DNA of 64,000 bases from Sphingobium sp. EM0848 (GTDB lineage: Bacteria > Pseudomonadota > Alphaproteobacteria > Sphingomonadales > Sphingomonadaceae). This document shows positions 43,600 through 52,516 of the stretch, piece after piece. The stretch lies in contig NZ_JABXWB010000001.1 of the NCBI RefSeq assembly GCF_013375555.1, positions 496,001 through 560,000 on the forward strand, read 5' to 3'. Under the pieces are notes generated by a model, which did not search any database, was not told the DNA's origin, and worked only from the letters and a program-made list of their open reading frames with translations. The position numbers and the translations under genes were made by a program. Each line of letters opens with the position of its first letter. The stretch's first letter is position 1.

Positions 43600-44838
43600 A
43601 TGAACCCTGAGATTGATTTCAGCAAGTTCGACATATTGGGGGATGACATCATTCCCCTCTTCAATGATCTTGCCAAGAAACCAGCCGTGCACTGGAATGA
43701 AAGCAGTCAAGTCTGGGTCGCGGGCCATCATGATGCCGTTGTCGAAGGGTTCAGCGGAAAGCTCCCGCTATCGGCCGAACGTCACCTGATAGCCATCGGG
43801 ATATTCCCAGAGGAAGAGCGCGCTGCCAAAACAGGCAATATATTGAAATATTTTCCGCATTTTGTCACGAATGTTGAGCCGCCCGAACATTCGCGATTGC
43901 GCAAGCTGCTGATGGCGGCCTTTAGCAAGCGCATAGCGGAAGGCTATAGAGAGGTCGTCCGTGAAATCGTCGGGCGCACCATCGATCAGCTGGGCAATAC
44001 CACGCAGATTGACTTCGTCGCGCAGTTTGCCAGACCCATAACGGTCAGCGCCATCCTGCATGTGATGGGCCTGGGCCCCGATTACTATGCCGACACGGAG
44101 CGATGGGCGCGGGCGCTCAATGAGGGGCTTGCCGGCATGCCGGACCCGGAGCGTATCCAGAAAGCCGATGAAGCGATTGGAGACATGGCCGCGCGCTTCA
44201 TGCCAGTCATTTGCGAGCGGCGGGAAAGCGGGTCCCAGGAACGCGACTTTCTGGGAGAACTCATCCTTGCCGGGGAGGATGGCGATCGGCTGTCGGACGA
44301 AGAGATCGCGGCGCAGCTGATGCTTGTGATCGTCGCGGGTCACGATACGACTCTGAACACCATGGCGCTGACCGTCGCCAAATTGAGCAGTCATCAGGAC
44401 GTCGTCGAATATATACGGCAAAATCCCGACCATTTTGAGCAGTGTATCATGGAAATGATGCGCGTCGTGAACATGTCAACGCTCATGAGCCGTATCGTGA
44501 CGGCCGACTTCACCTGGCATGGGCAGGATCTGAAGGCCGGCCAGATCGCGTTCCTCCTGATTGCCGGCGCGAATCGGGACCCGACGGTGTTCGCGCAACC
44601 GAACGAGATCGACTTCAGCCGTAATCAGGGCCGGAACATGACTTTCGCGCCAGGCAGGCATTTCTGCATCGGGCACTGGTTTGCCAAGATGATCATGTCC
44701 GAGGCGCTGCCAGCTTTCATGGAACGGTTCGAGGATTGGAAGGTCCCGGCGGACAGGCTGGAGTTCAGCAATTCCATCGGCTTTCGCGGGCTGGTGAAAC
44801 TGCCGCTCCAGCTGATGCCGAGGGGGGTGGATGCGTAG
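43600..44838 (+). CDS. Cytochrome P450 (bacterial soluble type), first copy
   Basis: The protein has 412 residues with AGGGGAG upstream. The oxygen-activating I-helix reads VAGHDTT, the K-helix ExxR is EMMR, and the heme cysteine is in FAPGRHFCIGHW. No membrane anchor is present, so it is a soluble class I enzyme needing a ferredoxin and a reductase, which are not encoded here. It likely hydroxylates an unactivated carbon of the substrate. It follows the TonB receptor by 24 bases. Confidence 0.93.
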   Translation: MNPEIDFSKFDILGDDIIPLFNDLAKKPAVHWNESSQVWVAGHHDAVVEGFSGKLPLSAERHLIAIGIFPEEERAAKTGNILKYFPHFVTNVEPPEHSRLRKLLMAAFSKRIAEGYREVVREIVGRTIDQLGNTTQIDFVAQFARPITVSAILHVMGLGPDYYADTERWARALNEGLAGMPDPERIQKADEAIGDMAARFMPVICERRESGSQERDFLGELILAGEDGDRLSDEEIAAQLMLVIVAGHDTTLNTMALTVAKLSSHQDVVEYIRQNPDHFEQCIMEMMRVVNMSTLMSRIVTADFTWHGQDLKAGQIAFLLIAGANRDPTVFAQPNEIDFSRNQGRNMTFAPGRHFCIGHWFAKMIMSEALPAFMERFEDWKVPADRLEFSNSIGFRGLVKLPLQLMPRGVDA

Positions 44839-44999
44839 CGCCCTTTCCTGGAGTTTCCGGATTTCGTCTGCCTGCGACGCGGTGGCGGGGCGACCCGGCA
44901 TGTCATCGGCAACCGGATATCGGCAGACAAGCCGCGCCATCCAAGCCGGTAAAGCTGCTGCCGGCACGGTAGGATAAAGCGGCGGGAGGGGTTGATCGA

Positions 45000-46277
45000 T
45001 TGGTCGCCGAACCGCATTTGGAGGCAAGCTTGATAAGCGAAGAAGAAGATCTCAAGCTGATGGACGGCGCATTCTTTGCGCAAGGCTACCCCTATGACCT
45101 GTTCAGGAAGATGCGGGATGAAGACCCGCTTCATTGGACAAAGGGCAAGTTCGGCCGGGATTACTGGTCCGTAACGCGGCACGCCGATGTTCAGAAGATC
45201 CTTGGCGACACCGAGCGCTTCAGTTCGCAGCGCTGGGGGGTTTCGCTGCCAACATCGGCCGAAATGGTCGATCCGAGCAAATCGGAACATGCAAGATTGC
45301 AGCAGGCGGGGGCCATGCTGCCGACGCTCGACCCACCGCGCCATACGGTAGCGCGCGGCAAGTTCACCGCGCGTTTTTCGCCCCGGGCGATCAATCAGCT
45401 GGAGGACAAGGTTCGGCAGGTCGCGTCGGAAATCTTGGATTCGGTGGACCCGTCCAAGCAGATCGATTTCGTGCTGGACGTCGCGGCCCGATTGCCTACG
45501 TCAATGATCTTTACGATCATGGATATCCCGCGCGAAGACTGGCCGATGCTGTTTCACTATACGAACATGCATACCTGCCCGGAAGAGCCGGAATTCTCGA
45601 TCGGCACGCCGCTCGAAACCCGGCAGAAGGGGGTGCAGGGCAGCATCAACTATTGCCGGGAACTGGGGCTGCGGCGTCGCGGGGGCAGCGGGGCGGACCT
45701 GATCACCCAGATCGCGCAGATCGAGATCGACGGCAAGCTGCTGAGCGATGACGAACTGGGCTTCCTGGGCCATATGTTCATTGTCGGCGGGCAGGAGACG
45801 ACGCGCAACTCGCTTTCGGCGGGCATGCTGGAACTGGCGCGCAATCCGGCGGAATATCAGAGGCTGCGCAACGACCGCTCCCTGCTCAAGACCCTGCCGG
45901 ATGAATTCATCCGCTGGGCGACGCCCGTCGCGCATTTGATGCGCACCGCCAAATGCGATGTCGAAATGCACGGCAAAACCATCAGGGAGGGCGACTGGGT
46001 CGTTTCTTGGATGGCTTCGGCCAATCGCGATGAACGGGCTTTCCAGGAACCGGACATGTTCGATGTCGGCCGGCGGCAGAACCCTCATGTAAGCTTTGGT
46101 TATGGTCCGCATTTCTGCCTTGGGGCCTGGCTTGGCCGATTGCAGATCCGCACCATCATGGGTCTGATACTTGACCGGTTCGAAACTCTCGAATTGCGCG
46201 GGGAACCGGAAAGTGTAGCCTCCATCCAGTTCTGTGGCATGAAGCATCTGCCCTTTGCGCTGCATGAGCAGGCCTGA
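45000..46277 (+). CDS. Cytochrome P450, CYP125/142/124-like clade
   Basis: The frame gives 425 residues from the TTG at 45000 (GGAGGGG upstream); a TTG at 45030 behind GGAGG is equally plausible, and no ATG fits. I-helix VGGQETTRN, the RWATPVAHLMRTA block and heme loop FGYGPHFCLGAWLGRLQ are typical of the group containing CYP125, CYP142, CYP124 and the terpene enzymes CYP108 and CYP111. Members hydroxylate a terminal methyl of a branched or isoprenoid chain. The alcohol dehydrogenase gene immediately downstream would then act on the resulting alcohol. Confidence 0.88.
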   Translation: MVAEPHLEASLISEEEDLKLMDGAFFAQGYPYDLFRKMRDEDPLHWTKGKFGRDYWSVTRHADVQKILGDTERFSSQRWGVSLPTSAEMVDPSKSEHARLQQAGAMLPTLDPPRHTVARGKFTARFSPRAINQLEDKVRQVASEILDSVDPSKQIDFVLDVAARLPTSMIFTIMDIPREDWPMLFHYTNMHTCPEEPEFSIGTPLETRQKGVQGSINYCRELGLRRRGGSGADLITQIAQIEIDGKLLSDDELGFLGHMFIVGGQETTRNSLSAGMLELARNPAEYQRLRNDRSLLKTLPDEFIRWATPVAHLMRTAKCDVEMHGKTIREGDWVVSWMASANRDERAFQEPDMFDVGRRQNPHVSFGYGPHFCLGAWLGRLQIRTIMGLILDRFETLELRGEPESVASIQFCGMKHLPFALHEQA

Positions 46278-46288
46278 AGGGATGTCCG

Positions 46289-47401
46289 ATGGCAACTGAA
46301 GCCGTTGTCGCCCTGCTGTCCGCCATTGGCGAACCGTTGCGCTTGACGGAAGCGCGGATCGCCGATCCGCGTTCGGACGAGTTGCTGGTCAAGATCGCCG
46401 GAACGGGCATATGCCACACCGATCTGACCGTTCAGCACGGCAAGTTTCCTTCGCCTGTCCCCATCATATTGGGTCATGAAGGCGCCGGCGTGGTCGTCGC
46501 GGCGGGCGACGATGTCGGTGACATAGCGGTCGGCGACAAGGTGGTGCTGACATTCATGTCCTGCGGTGCCTGTCCGTCCTGCCGATCGGATGCGCCGGCC
46601 TATTGCGAAAAGTTCGGCCGACTCAACATGGGCGGCTATCGGGAGGACGGCAGCAGCGCGACCTCCTGCAACGGGCATGGGGTCGCCGGTCATTTTTTCG
46701 GCCAGTCGTCTTTCGCGACACATGCCTTGGTGAACCGGCGCAACGCGGTGAAGGTTCGCCCCGACGCGCCCATTCACATGCTGGGGCCGCTCGGGTGCGG
46801 ATTGCAGACGGGGGCAGGGACCATCTTCAATGTCCTGAAACCGGAAAAGGGCAGCAGCTGCGTGATATTCGGCGGCGGCGGCGTCGGCCTGAGCGCCGTG
46901 ATGGCTGCCCGGCTGGTCGGCTGCGATCCGATCATCTTGTGCGAACCGGTAGAAAGCCGCCGGACGCTGGGCCTGGAGCTGGGGGCGACGCTGGCTGTCG
47001 ATCCCCGCGCGGAAGACGATATTGCCGCGCGACTGATCGAGCTATGCGGGGGCGGGGCGGATGTCATTTGCGACACGACCGGCATCCCCGCCATGATCGA
47101 GGCGGCGGTCGAGGCGCTGGGCATCGGCGGCAAGCTTGGCCTGGTGGGCATGAATTCGATGGACGCCATGGCGAGACTGCCTGTCATTTCGATGCTGAGC
47201 AAGGGCGTGACGATCAAGGGCGTGATCGAGGGAGATAGTAATCCCAAGCGGTTCATTCCCTATCTGGTCGATCTCTTCATGGACGGCAAATTTCCGCTCG
47301 ACCGGTTGATTTCCTTCTTTGACATCTCGCAGATCAATGAAGCCCTGGCAGCGCAGGAAAAGGGTGACGCGATCAAGCCGATCCTGACTTTCGGGCCGTG
47401 A
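46289..47401 (+). CDS. Zinc alcohol dehydrogenase, benzyl/geraniol-dehydrogenase type
   Basis: The protein has 370 residues. Catalytic zinc ligands lie in GTGICHTD and GHEGAG; structural-zinc cysteines in SCGACPSCRSDAPAYC; cofactor site GGGGVGLSAV. The length and the GCGLQTGAG segment match class III-like dehydrogenases such as XylB and geraniol dehydrogenase. It starts 11 bases after the P450 stop, a strong hint that it oxidises the primary alcohol formed by that P450 to an aldehyde. Confidence 0.9.
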   Translation: MATEAVVALLSAIGEPLRLTEARIADPRSDELLVKIAGTGICHTDLTVQHGKFPSPVPIILGHEGAGVVVAAGDDVGDIAVGDKVVLTFMSCGACPSCRSDAPAYCEKFGRLNMGGYREDGSSATSCNGHGVAGHFFGQSSFATHALVNRRNAVKVRPDAPIHMLGPLGCGLQTGAGTIFNVLKPEKGSSCVIFGGGGVGLSAVMAARLVGCDPIILCEPVESRRTLGLELGATLAVDPRAEDDIAARLIELCGGGADVICDTTGIPAMIEAAVEALGIGGKLGLVGMNSMDAMARLPVISMLSKGVTIKGVIEGDSNPKRFIPYLVDLFMDGKFPLDRLISFFDISQINEALAAQEKGDAIKPILTFGP

Positions 47402-47500
47402 ACCGCTCCATCCGATGGCAATTTTCCGAAGGTTGGATATCGTCGCACGGAATGATCCAGTCTTGCATCGTGAAATTTTGAGGACACAGAGAGCAGCATC

Positions 47501-48508
47501 ATGAAGTCTTCCCCATTCGCCGATCCTTCAAGAGCCATGGTCGACCATATGCTTGGCGACGACCGCATCGCGTACAGGCGTCGTCTCGACGAATGTCTTG
47601 AAAGCGCGGCGGCGGCCGGTTCCGGCAATGTGCTGCGACAGGTGGCGACGGAGGGCCTGCTCGCCGGTCAGGACGGCGATCTGGTGAAGCTGGCCCTTGG
47701 GGCGGAAGCGGCGGCGGGCCAGCCGGCGCTGCAATGCCTTGCCAGCGACAGATACAGCCTGCTGGCGAAGCTGTTGGGCAGCGCCGAGCAGAAGTCCGTC
47801 ATTTTCGCACCCGTGCCGCCCGTGCAGGCGCTGTGCCTGGCCGATCGGGCGTTGACGATCGAAGCAGGCCCGGACCGGGTTGTCGTGAGCGGTACGATCC
47901 ATTCCGTTCCTGTCGCCGCTGAGGCTGAATGGCTTTATCTTGTCATGTTCGGGGAAGGTGGGCGGGCCTGCTACCTTGTTCCCGCCGCTTCCAAGGGTGT
48001 GAACCGCAAGAATATAAGCGTTACCGGTTCGGCCGATGTGGAACTGGATCGGCTCTCGCTCACGGCCGATCAGCGTCTGACGGCGGAGCCGCAGGAGCTG
48101 GAGCGTCTTCTGGGTGTGATCGGCCTGATCGACGGGCTTGAGACCCTGGCCGCGGGCCAGCGCCTTTGCAACGAAAGCGTCGCCACGGCGAAGAGCAGGC
48201 CGGCAGGGTCGGCGACCGGGTTCGACGATCAGGACATACAGTTCCGCCTGGCGGCGGCGCAGGCGCGCCTGATGATCGCTTCGGGCTATCGCACCGCAAT
48301 CTTCCGCGATCTCGCCTCGGAAAGGGTGGATCCCTTCAAGGGAGCGGTGGCAAAGCTGTGGCTGAGCGAATGTGCCGAGGAAGTGGCGCGCGCATCGACC
48401 ATGGCGGGACTCAGCCCCCGAAACGGAACTTCGGAAGTCATTACCACAATGCTGGCGGACGCCATGCGGGGCAATATGCTTCGCGATCTGGTTTCCGGGC
48501 AGATTTGA
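47501..48508 (+). CDS. Shortened acyl-CoA dehydrogenase-like protein
   Basis: The protein has 335 residues, about 50 fewer than usual. The N-terminal domain is short (about 1-100). The middle beta domain is recognisable (VVVSGTIHSVPVAAEAEWLYLVMFG, then CYLVPAASKGV) but lacks the usual TEPxAGSD loop. The C-terminal domain has IQFRLAAAQARLMIASGYRTA and ends early, without an EGT motif. It precedes a full-length dehydrogenase gene by 35 bases. It is probably the non-catalytic partner in a heteromeric enzyme, as in the alpha2beta2 dehydrogenases of steroid side-chain breakdown. Confidence 0.75.
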   Translation: MKSSPFADPSRAMVDHMLGDDRIAYRRRLDECLESAAAAGSGNVLRQVATEGLLAGQDGDLVKLALGAEAAAGQPALQCLASDRYSLLAKLLGSAEQKSVIFAPVPPVQALCLADRALTIEAGPDRVVVSGTIHSVPVAAEAEWLYLVMFGEGGRACYLVPAASKGVNRKNISVTGSADVELDRLSLTADQRLTAEPQELERLLGVIGLIDGLETLAAGQRLCNESVATAKSRPAGSATGFDDQDIQFRLAAAQARLMIASGYRTAIFRDLASERVDPFKGAVAKLWLSECAEEVARASTMAGLSPRNGTSEVITTMLADAMRGNMLRDLVSGQI

Positions 48509-48543
48509 TCCCGCTCCAGAGACAGGCGGAAAAGGATAGCGTC

Positions 48544-49731
48544 ATGCGTACAACTGCACGGCTGGAACTTGAAGGTCATGATTTCAATGAAGAAATCTTC
48601 AGCACCGAACATGAGATGTTTCGCGAAACCGCGCGTCGCTTCATCCAGAAGGAACTCGAACCCCACTATCTTGAGTGGGAGCATACGGAAATCGGATATC
48701 CGCGGGAAATCTGGCAGAAGGCGGCGGACGCCGGTCTGGTAGGGCTGGCCATTCCGGAGGCTTATGGCGGCCCGGGGGCCGACCTTCTCTTCAAGATGAT
48801 CCTTGCCGAGGAAATGGGCAAATCGGTCGCGGGCGTGAGCACCGGCGCAACCCTGTTCAGCGCCGACCTGATGACCTCCATGCTGGTGGAGCATGGGACC
48901 GAGGAACAGAAGCAGCGCTATTGTCCGGGCATATTGGCCGGGACGACGATTTCATGCGCAGGCATATCGGAACCGGCGGCGGGCAGCGACGTCAACGCCA
49001 TGCAGACCCGGGCGCGTCGCGACGGCAGCGATTATCTGATCAGCGGACAGAAGGTCTATATCAGCAACGGCATGCACGCCGACCTCTGCTATCTGGTCGC
49101 CCGGACCGATGAGGATATTGAGAGGGGGCGGGGGGCCCTTACAATGTTCCTGGTCGATATGAACACGTCGGGCATGGAAAGGCAGCGCATGTCGACGCTT
49201 GGCGAACGGGCGGGGTCCGTTGCCGAACTGTTCATGGAAGATATGCGCGTCCCTGAAACGGCGATATTGGGCAAGCCGGGGATGGCGTTGCGGGAAAATC
49301 TGGCCTTCCTGTTCACGGCGGACCGCGTCGGCCTGGCGCTGCGCGCCATTTCGGTCTGCCGCCTGGCCTATGACCTGACCGTCCAGCATACCAGCGAGCG
49401 CCGGGTCTTTGGCCGGCGCGTGATCGATTTCGGCAATAGCCGCGCCAAGCTGGCGTCCATCCGGGCCGATATAGAGGTGATGGAAGGTTTCAAGGACACG
49501 TTGCTGCGACAGTTCAAGGCGGGTTTGCTGGACCCGCTGACGTCGTCAAGCGCGAAATACTGGATCTGTTCGAAGGAGTTCGAGATCGCCAATGAGTGCC
49601 TGCAATTGCATGGCGGCTACGGCTACATCACTGAATCCCCCATATCGCGGATTTTCACCTTCGCCCGGCTGGAGACCATCTATGCCGGTACGAACGAAAT
49701 CCAGCTCGGCACGATCGGCAGATTGATCTGA
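48544..49731 (+). CDS. Acyl-CoA dehydrogenase
   Basis: The protein has 395 residues from the ATG at 48544. It shows the full set of family blocks: AIPEAYGGPGADLLFKMILA, GISEPAAGSDVNAM, GQKVYISNGMHADLCYLVAR and LQLHGGYGYITESPISR. The C-terminal IYAGTNEIQ has alanine at the medium-chain catalytic-Glu position. It closely resembles the dehydrogenase at 59250-60422. It forms an operon with the shortened homologue upstream. Confidence 0.93.
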   Translation: MRTTARLELEGHDFNEEIFSTEHEMFRETARRFIQKELEPHYLEWEHTEIGYPREIWQKAADAGLVGLAIPEAYGGPGADLLFKMILAEEMGKSVAGVSTGATLFSADLMTSMLVEHGTEEQKQRYCPGILAGTTISCAGISEPAAGSDVNAMQTRARRDGSDYLISGQKVYISNGMHADLCYLVARTDEDIERGRGALTMFLVDMNTSGMERQRMSTLGERAGSVAELFMEDMRVPETAILGKPGMALRENLAFLFTADRVGLALRAISVCRLAYDLTVQHTSERRVFGRRVIDFGNSRAKLASIRADIEVMEGFKDTLLRQFKAGLLDPLTSSSAKYWICSKEFEIANECLQLHGGYGYITESPISRIFTFARLETIYAGTNEIQLGTIGRLI

Positions 49732-49778
49732 ACGCGGCATGCGGGCCCGGCACCTGTCGGTTATAGGTGCGGGATCGT

Positions 49779-50963
49779 TCATGACGGCCGAACCGGCTTG
49801 CCGAGCAGGGCGTCTGCGATGATCCTCTGCTGGATTTCCGATGTTCCCTCGAATATCCTGGTAAGCCGGGCGTCGCGCCAGTGGCGTTCGACGGCATGGA
49901 GCGTGGTGTAGCCCGCGCCGCCCAATATCTGCATCGCCTCGCTCGTCACCCGTTCAGACATTTCGGATGCGAAATATTTGACCATCGAAATTTCGGCCCG
50001 GGCTTGGCGTCCGGCGTCCAGTTCCGTGCATACATGATGCATGAGCTGGCGGGCGGCCTCGATCTCGGTCGCCATCGTCGCGATCTTGAACCGGATCGCC
50101 TGGAAGTTGGCAATGGGTTCGCCGAACTGGACGCGCTCCTTCGCATAGGCGATGGCGTCTTCCAGAGCGCCCTGGGCCAGGCCGATCGAACGGGCCGCAG
50201 TGTGGGCGCGCGCAACGCCAAGCGATGCGGCCGCCTCCTCGAAAGCCTTGCCCGATCCCCTCTCGTCCCGTGCCGGCACGCGCAGCCCTTCGAACCGCAG
50301 TTCCCAGGTTTTCCAGCCATGATAGCCGATCTTGGGGATCGGGCTTCCGCTCAGCCCGTCCGGGAAGGCGCAGCGCAGCTTGTCGACGATCAGACTGATC
50401 GTGCGGGGACGGGCGGCCTGGTCGGCACCCGGTTCGTCGATCCGGCACAGGACGCTGATGAAATCGGCACGATCGGCGAATGTGCACCAATATTTGTTGC
50501 CTGTTATCACCCATTCATCGCCATCGCGGCGCGCGCGACAGCTGATCCCGGAAAGGTCGGAGCCGGTGCCGGGTTCCGAAAGGGCGGCGGCGCCGAGATA
50601 TTTGCCCGTAGCCATCGCGGCAATCTTTTCGCGCCGTTCCGCCTCGCTGCCGGGAATGGCGCGGTAGAATGCGTTTCCGCGCGCGAGCAGGCTGGCGACG
50701 CTCATCCAGGCGCGCGCCAGTTCCTCCGCGACGAGGCAATATTCGAAGACGCCGAGGCCAAGCCCGCCATATTCTTCCGGAATGAGGATGCCGAAAAAGC
50801 CCAGCGCGGCCATCTTCTCGATCAGCGCATCGGGAATGTCGCCCTTTTGGGGATCGAGTTCATTCGCGACCGGCAGCACTTCCGCGCGGGCGAAGTCGCG
50901 CGCGAGATCGCGGATCATCAACCGTTCGGGTGTGAGATAGGGGGAAATGACAGGGTCGGTCAT
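49779..50963 (-). CDS. Acyl-CoA dehydrogenase with the canonical catalytic Glu
   Basis: The protein has 394 residues. Blocks: LIPEEYGGLGLGVFEYCLVA, ALSEPGTGSDLSGI, GNKYWCTFADRADFISVL, RVQFGEPIANFQAIRFKIA and ILGGAGYTTLHAVER. It is the only dehydrogenase here ending in IFEGTSEIQQRIIA, with the Glu of medium-chain enzymes. An insert-like stretch (DKLRCAFPDGLSGSPIPKIG) in the middle domain is longer than usual. The gene lies 45 bases after the frameshifted MFS gene on the same strand, which suggests uptake and oxidation of a linked compound. Confidence 0.92.
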   Translation of the reverse strand: MTDPVISPYLTPERLMIRDLARDFARAEVLPVANELDPQKGDIPDALIEKMAALGFFGILIPEEYGGLGLGVFEYCLVAEELARAWMSVASLLARGNAFYRAIPGSEAERREKIAAMATGKYLGAAALSEPGTGSDLSGISCRARRDGDEWVITGNKYWCTFADRADFISVLCRIDEPGADQAARPRTISLIVDKLRCAFPDGLSGSPIPKIGYHGWKTWELRFEGLRVPARDERGSGKAFEEAAASLGVARAHTAARSIGLAQGALEDAIAYAKERVQFGEPIANFQAIRFKIATMATEIEAARQLMHHVCTELDAGRQARAEISMVKYFASEMSERVTSEAMQILGGAGYTTLHAVERHWRDARLTRIFEGTSEIQQRIIADALLGKPVRPS

Positions 50964-51008
50964 GGCTGTTCCTGTTCGAACTGTTCACGGCGCACGGGCG
51001 GGGGGTTT

Positions 51009-52344
51009 CTATCGGGCTTGCCTGCCCGGCATAGGAAAGGATTTGGTGGAGCACAGGACCAGCAGCATTGCGATCGGCGTGACGCCTGCGGTCACGGCGA
51101 AGACAGCTGGACCGATGGCCGCCGGTCCGTTGAAGAAGGTCGCGACATAGGGCGTGAGCACGCCTCCAAGGCCGGCGCCTATGACGTTGCTCAGCAGGAA
51201 ATAGACAGCGACGAACGGCGCTCGCATCGACGCCGGGGCCAGATGCTGCGCGACGATCTGTGGGAGCGTGTAGGATCCCGCGACGAAGAACAAGGCGAGG
51301 GAGGCCGCGACCATCGTCGCCATAAGCGAGTCCGACAGGAAGGCGACACCGGTCGCCGGGATCGCGCAGGTCATCATGGTGGCGGCAAGCAGCGGGATTC
51401 GGTCGATGCGGCCGCGCGTGATCAGTTTCGAGCCGAGAAAGGGCGTCGCGGCCGCACTCAACACCGCCGCCATTCCCGCTGTCGAGGTTATCAGCACGCC
51501 CGCCTTGCTGGGGGTAAAGGCGAATCCGCGCACGAGATAGGGAAGCGTCCACAGGGTGAAGGCGAAAAGCGGAATCTGGTAAATGGAGATGCCGAGGAAA
51601 AATTGCCCGAACAACCGGCCGCAGTAAAGAAAGTATCGAACCGTCTGGCCGAAAGCCGGATGATGGCCTGGCTCGGCATCGGAGCGGTTCGCGTACGAAC
51701 AGGATGAAGGCGAGGCCGAGGATCACAGCGGGCAGGCCGACGATGGCAAAGGTCAGTTGCCATGGCGAATAGAGCGGGGGCACCGTTCCCGCCGCCAGCA
51801 GTGCGGCGTACCAAGCAAGGGCGCCGCCGCCCAGCGCGTGCGAAAGCGCGCCGCCCAGGATGCTCGATCCGAAGAAAAGGCTGAGCGGCGTGGCGCGCCG
51901 TTCGACCGGAAACATGTCCGCCAGCAGAGAGATTGCCGAGGGCACCAGAGCCGCCTCGCCAAGGCCGCCGCCCAGACGGAAGAAGAGCAGTATTTCGAAA
52001 TTGGACGCGGTCGCGGACAGCGCCGTCATCATGCCCCACGACAGCGCGCCAAGGCCGATGAGCCATTTGCGGTTCCCGCCGTCGGCAATCCGCGCCAGCG
52101 GGATTCCGGCGGAGCAATAGAGCAGGATGAAGGTGAAGCCCGAAAGCAGGCCGATCTGGATGTCATTGACCCCCAGTTCGGCGCGAATCGGCTCTGCGAG
52201 CAGCGATATGATCGTCCGGTCGACATAGGAAATGATGGTCAGGAGGCAGAGCAGCGTGACAGCCAGCACGGGCTGGAACGGCGATGGCGCGCCGCGCACT
52301 TCGGCTTTACGGGCGAGGTGCCCGCGCCGATAAGCGTCATTCAT
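51009..52344 (-). pseudogene. MFS transporter, split by a frameshift
   Basis: From ATG 52344 a frame encodes about 240 residues with MFS helices and the loop motif (PLARIADGGNRKWLIGLGAL). The second half (six helices, FFLGISIYQIPLFAFTLWTL onward) continues in another frame from about 51614 to the stop at 51009. Removing one G near 51617 would join the two into about 443 residues, a normal MFS length. It may be a real mutation or a sequencing error. It probably carried the substrate or an intermediate across the inner membrane. Confidence 0.8.
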
Positions 52345-52516
52345 GCTTGCCGCGCCAGCACGGCTGGGGCGAATTTGGCGCCCGCGGCGGTTTGCTTCAT
52401 TTTGTCGAGCCTCGCATCGTCTCTCTCGGCGCGTGGGTTCGCGCCTGCTTTTGGACAAGAGCTTCACGTTCAAACGCATTATTGCAAGCTTTTCAGGCGA
52501 TTGATTGCATCTGTGC

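Noticed and set aside
49881..51707. 608-codon plus-strand frame over the dehydrogenase and MFS genes
   Set aside because: It is antisense to two genes with clear motifs, and its length is explained by GC bias.
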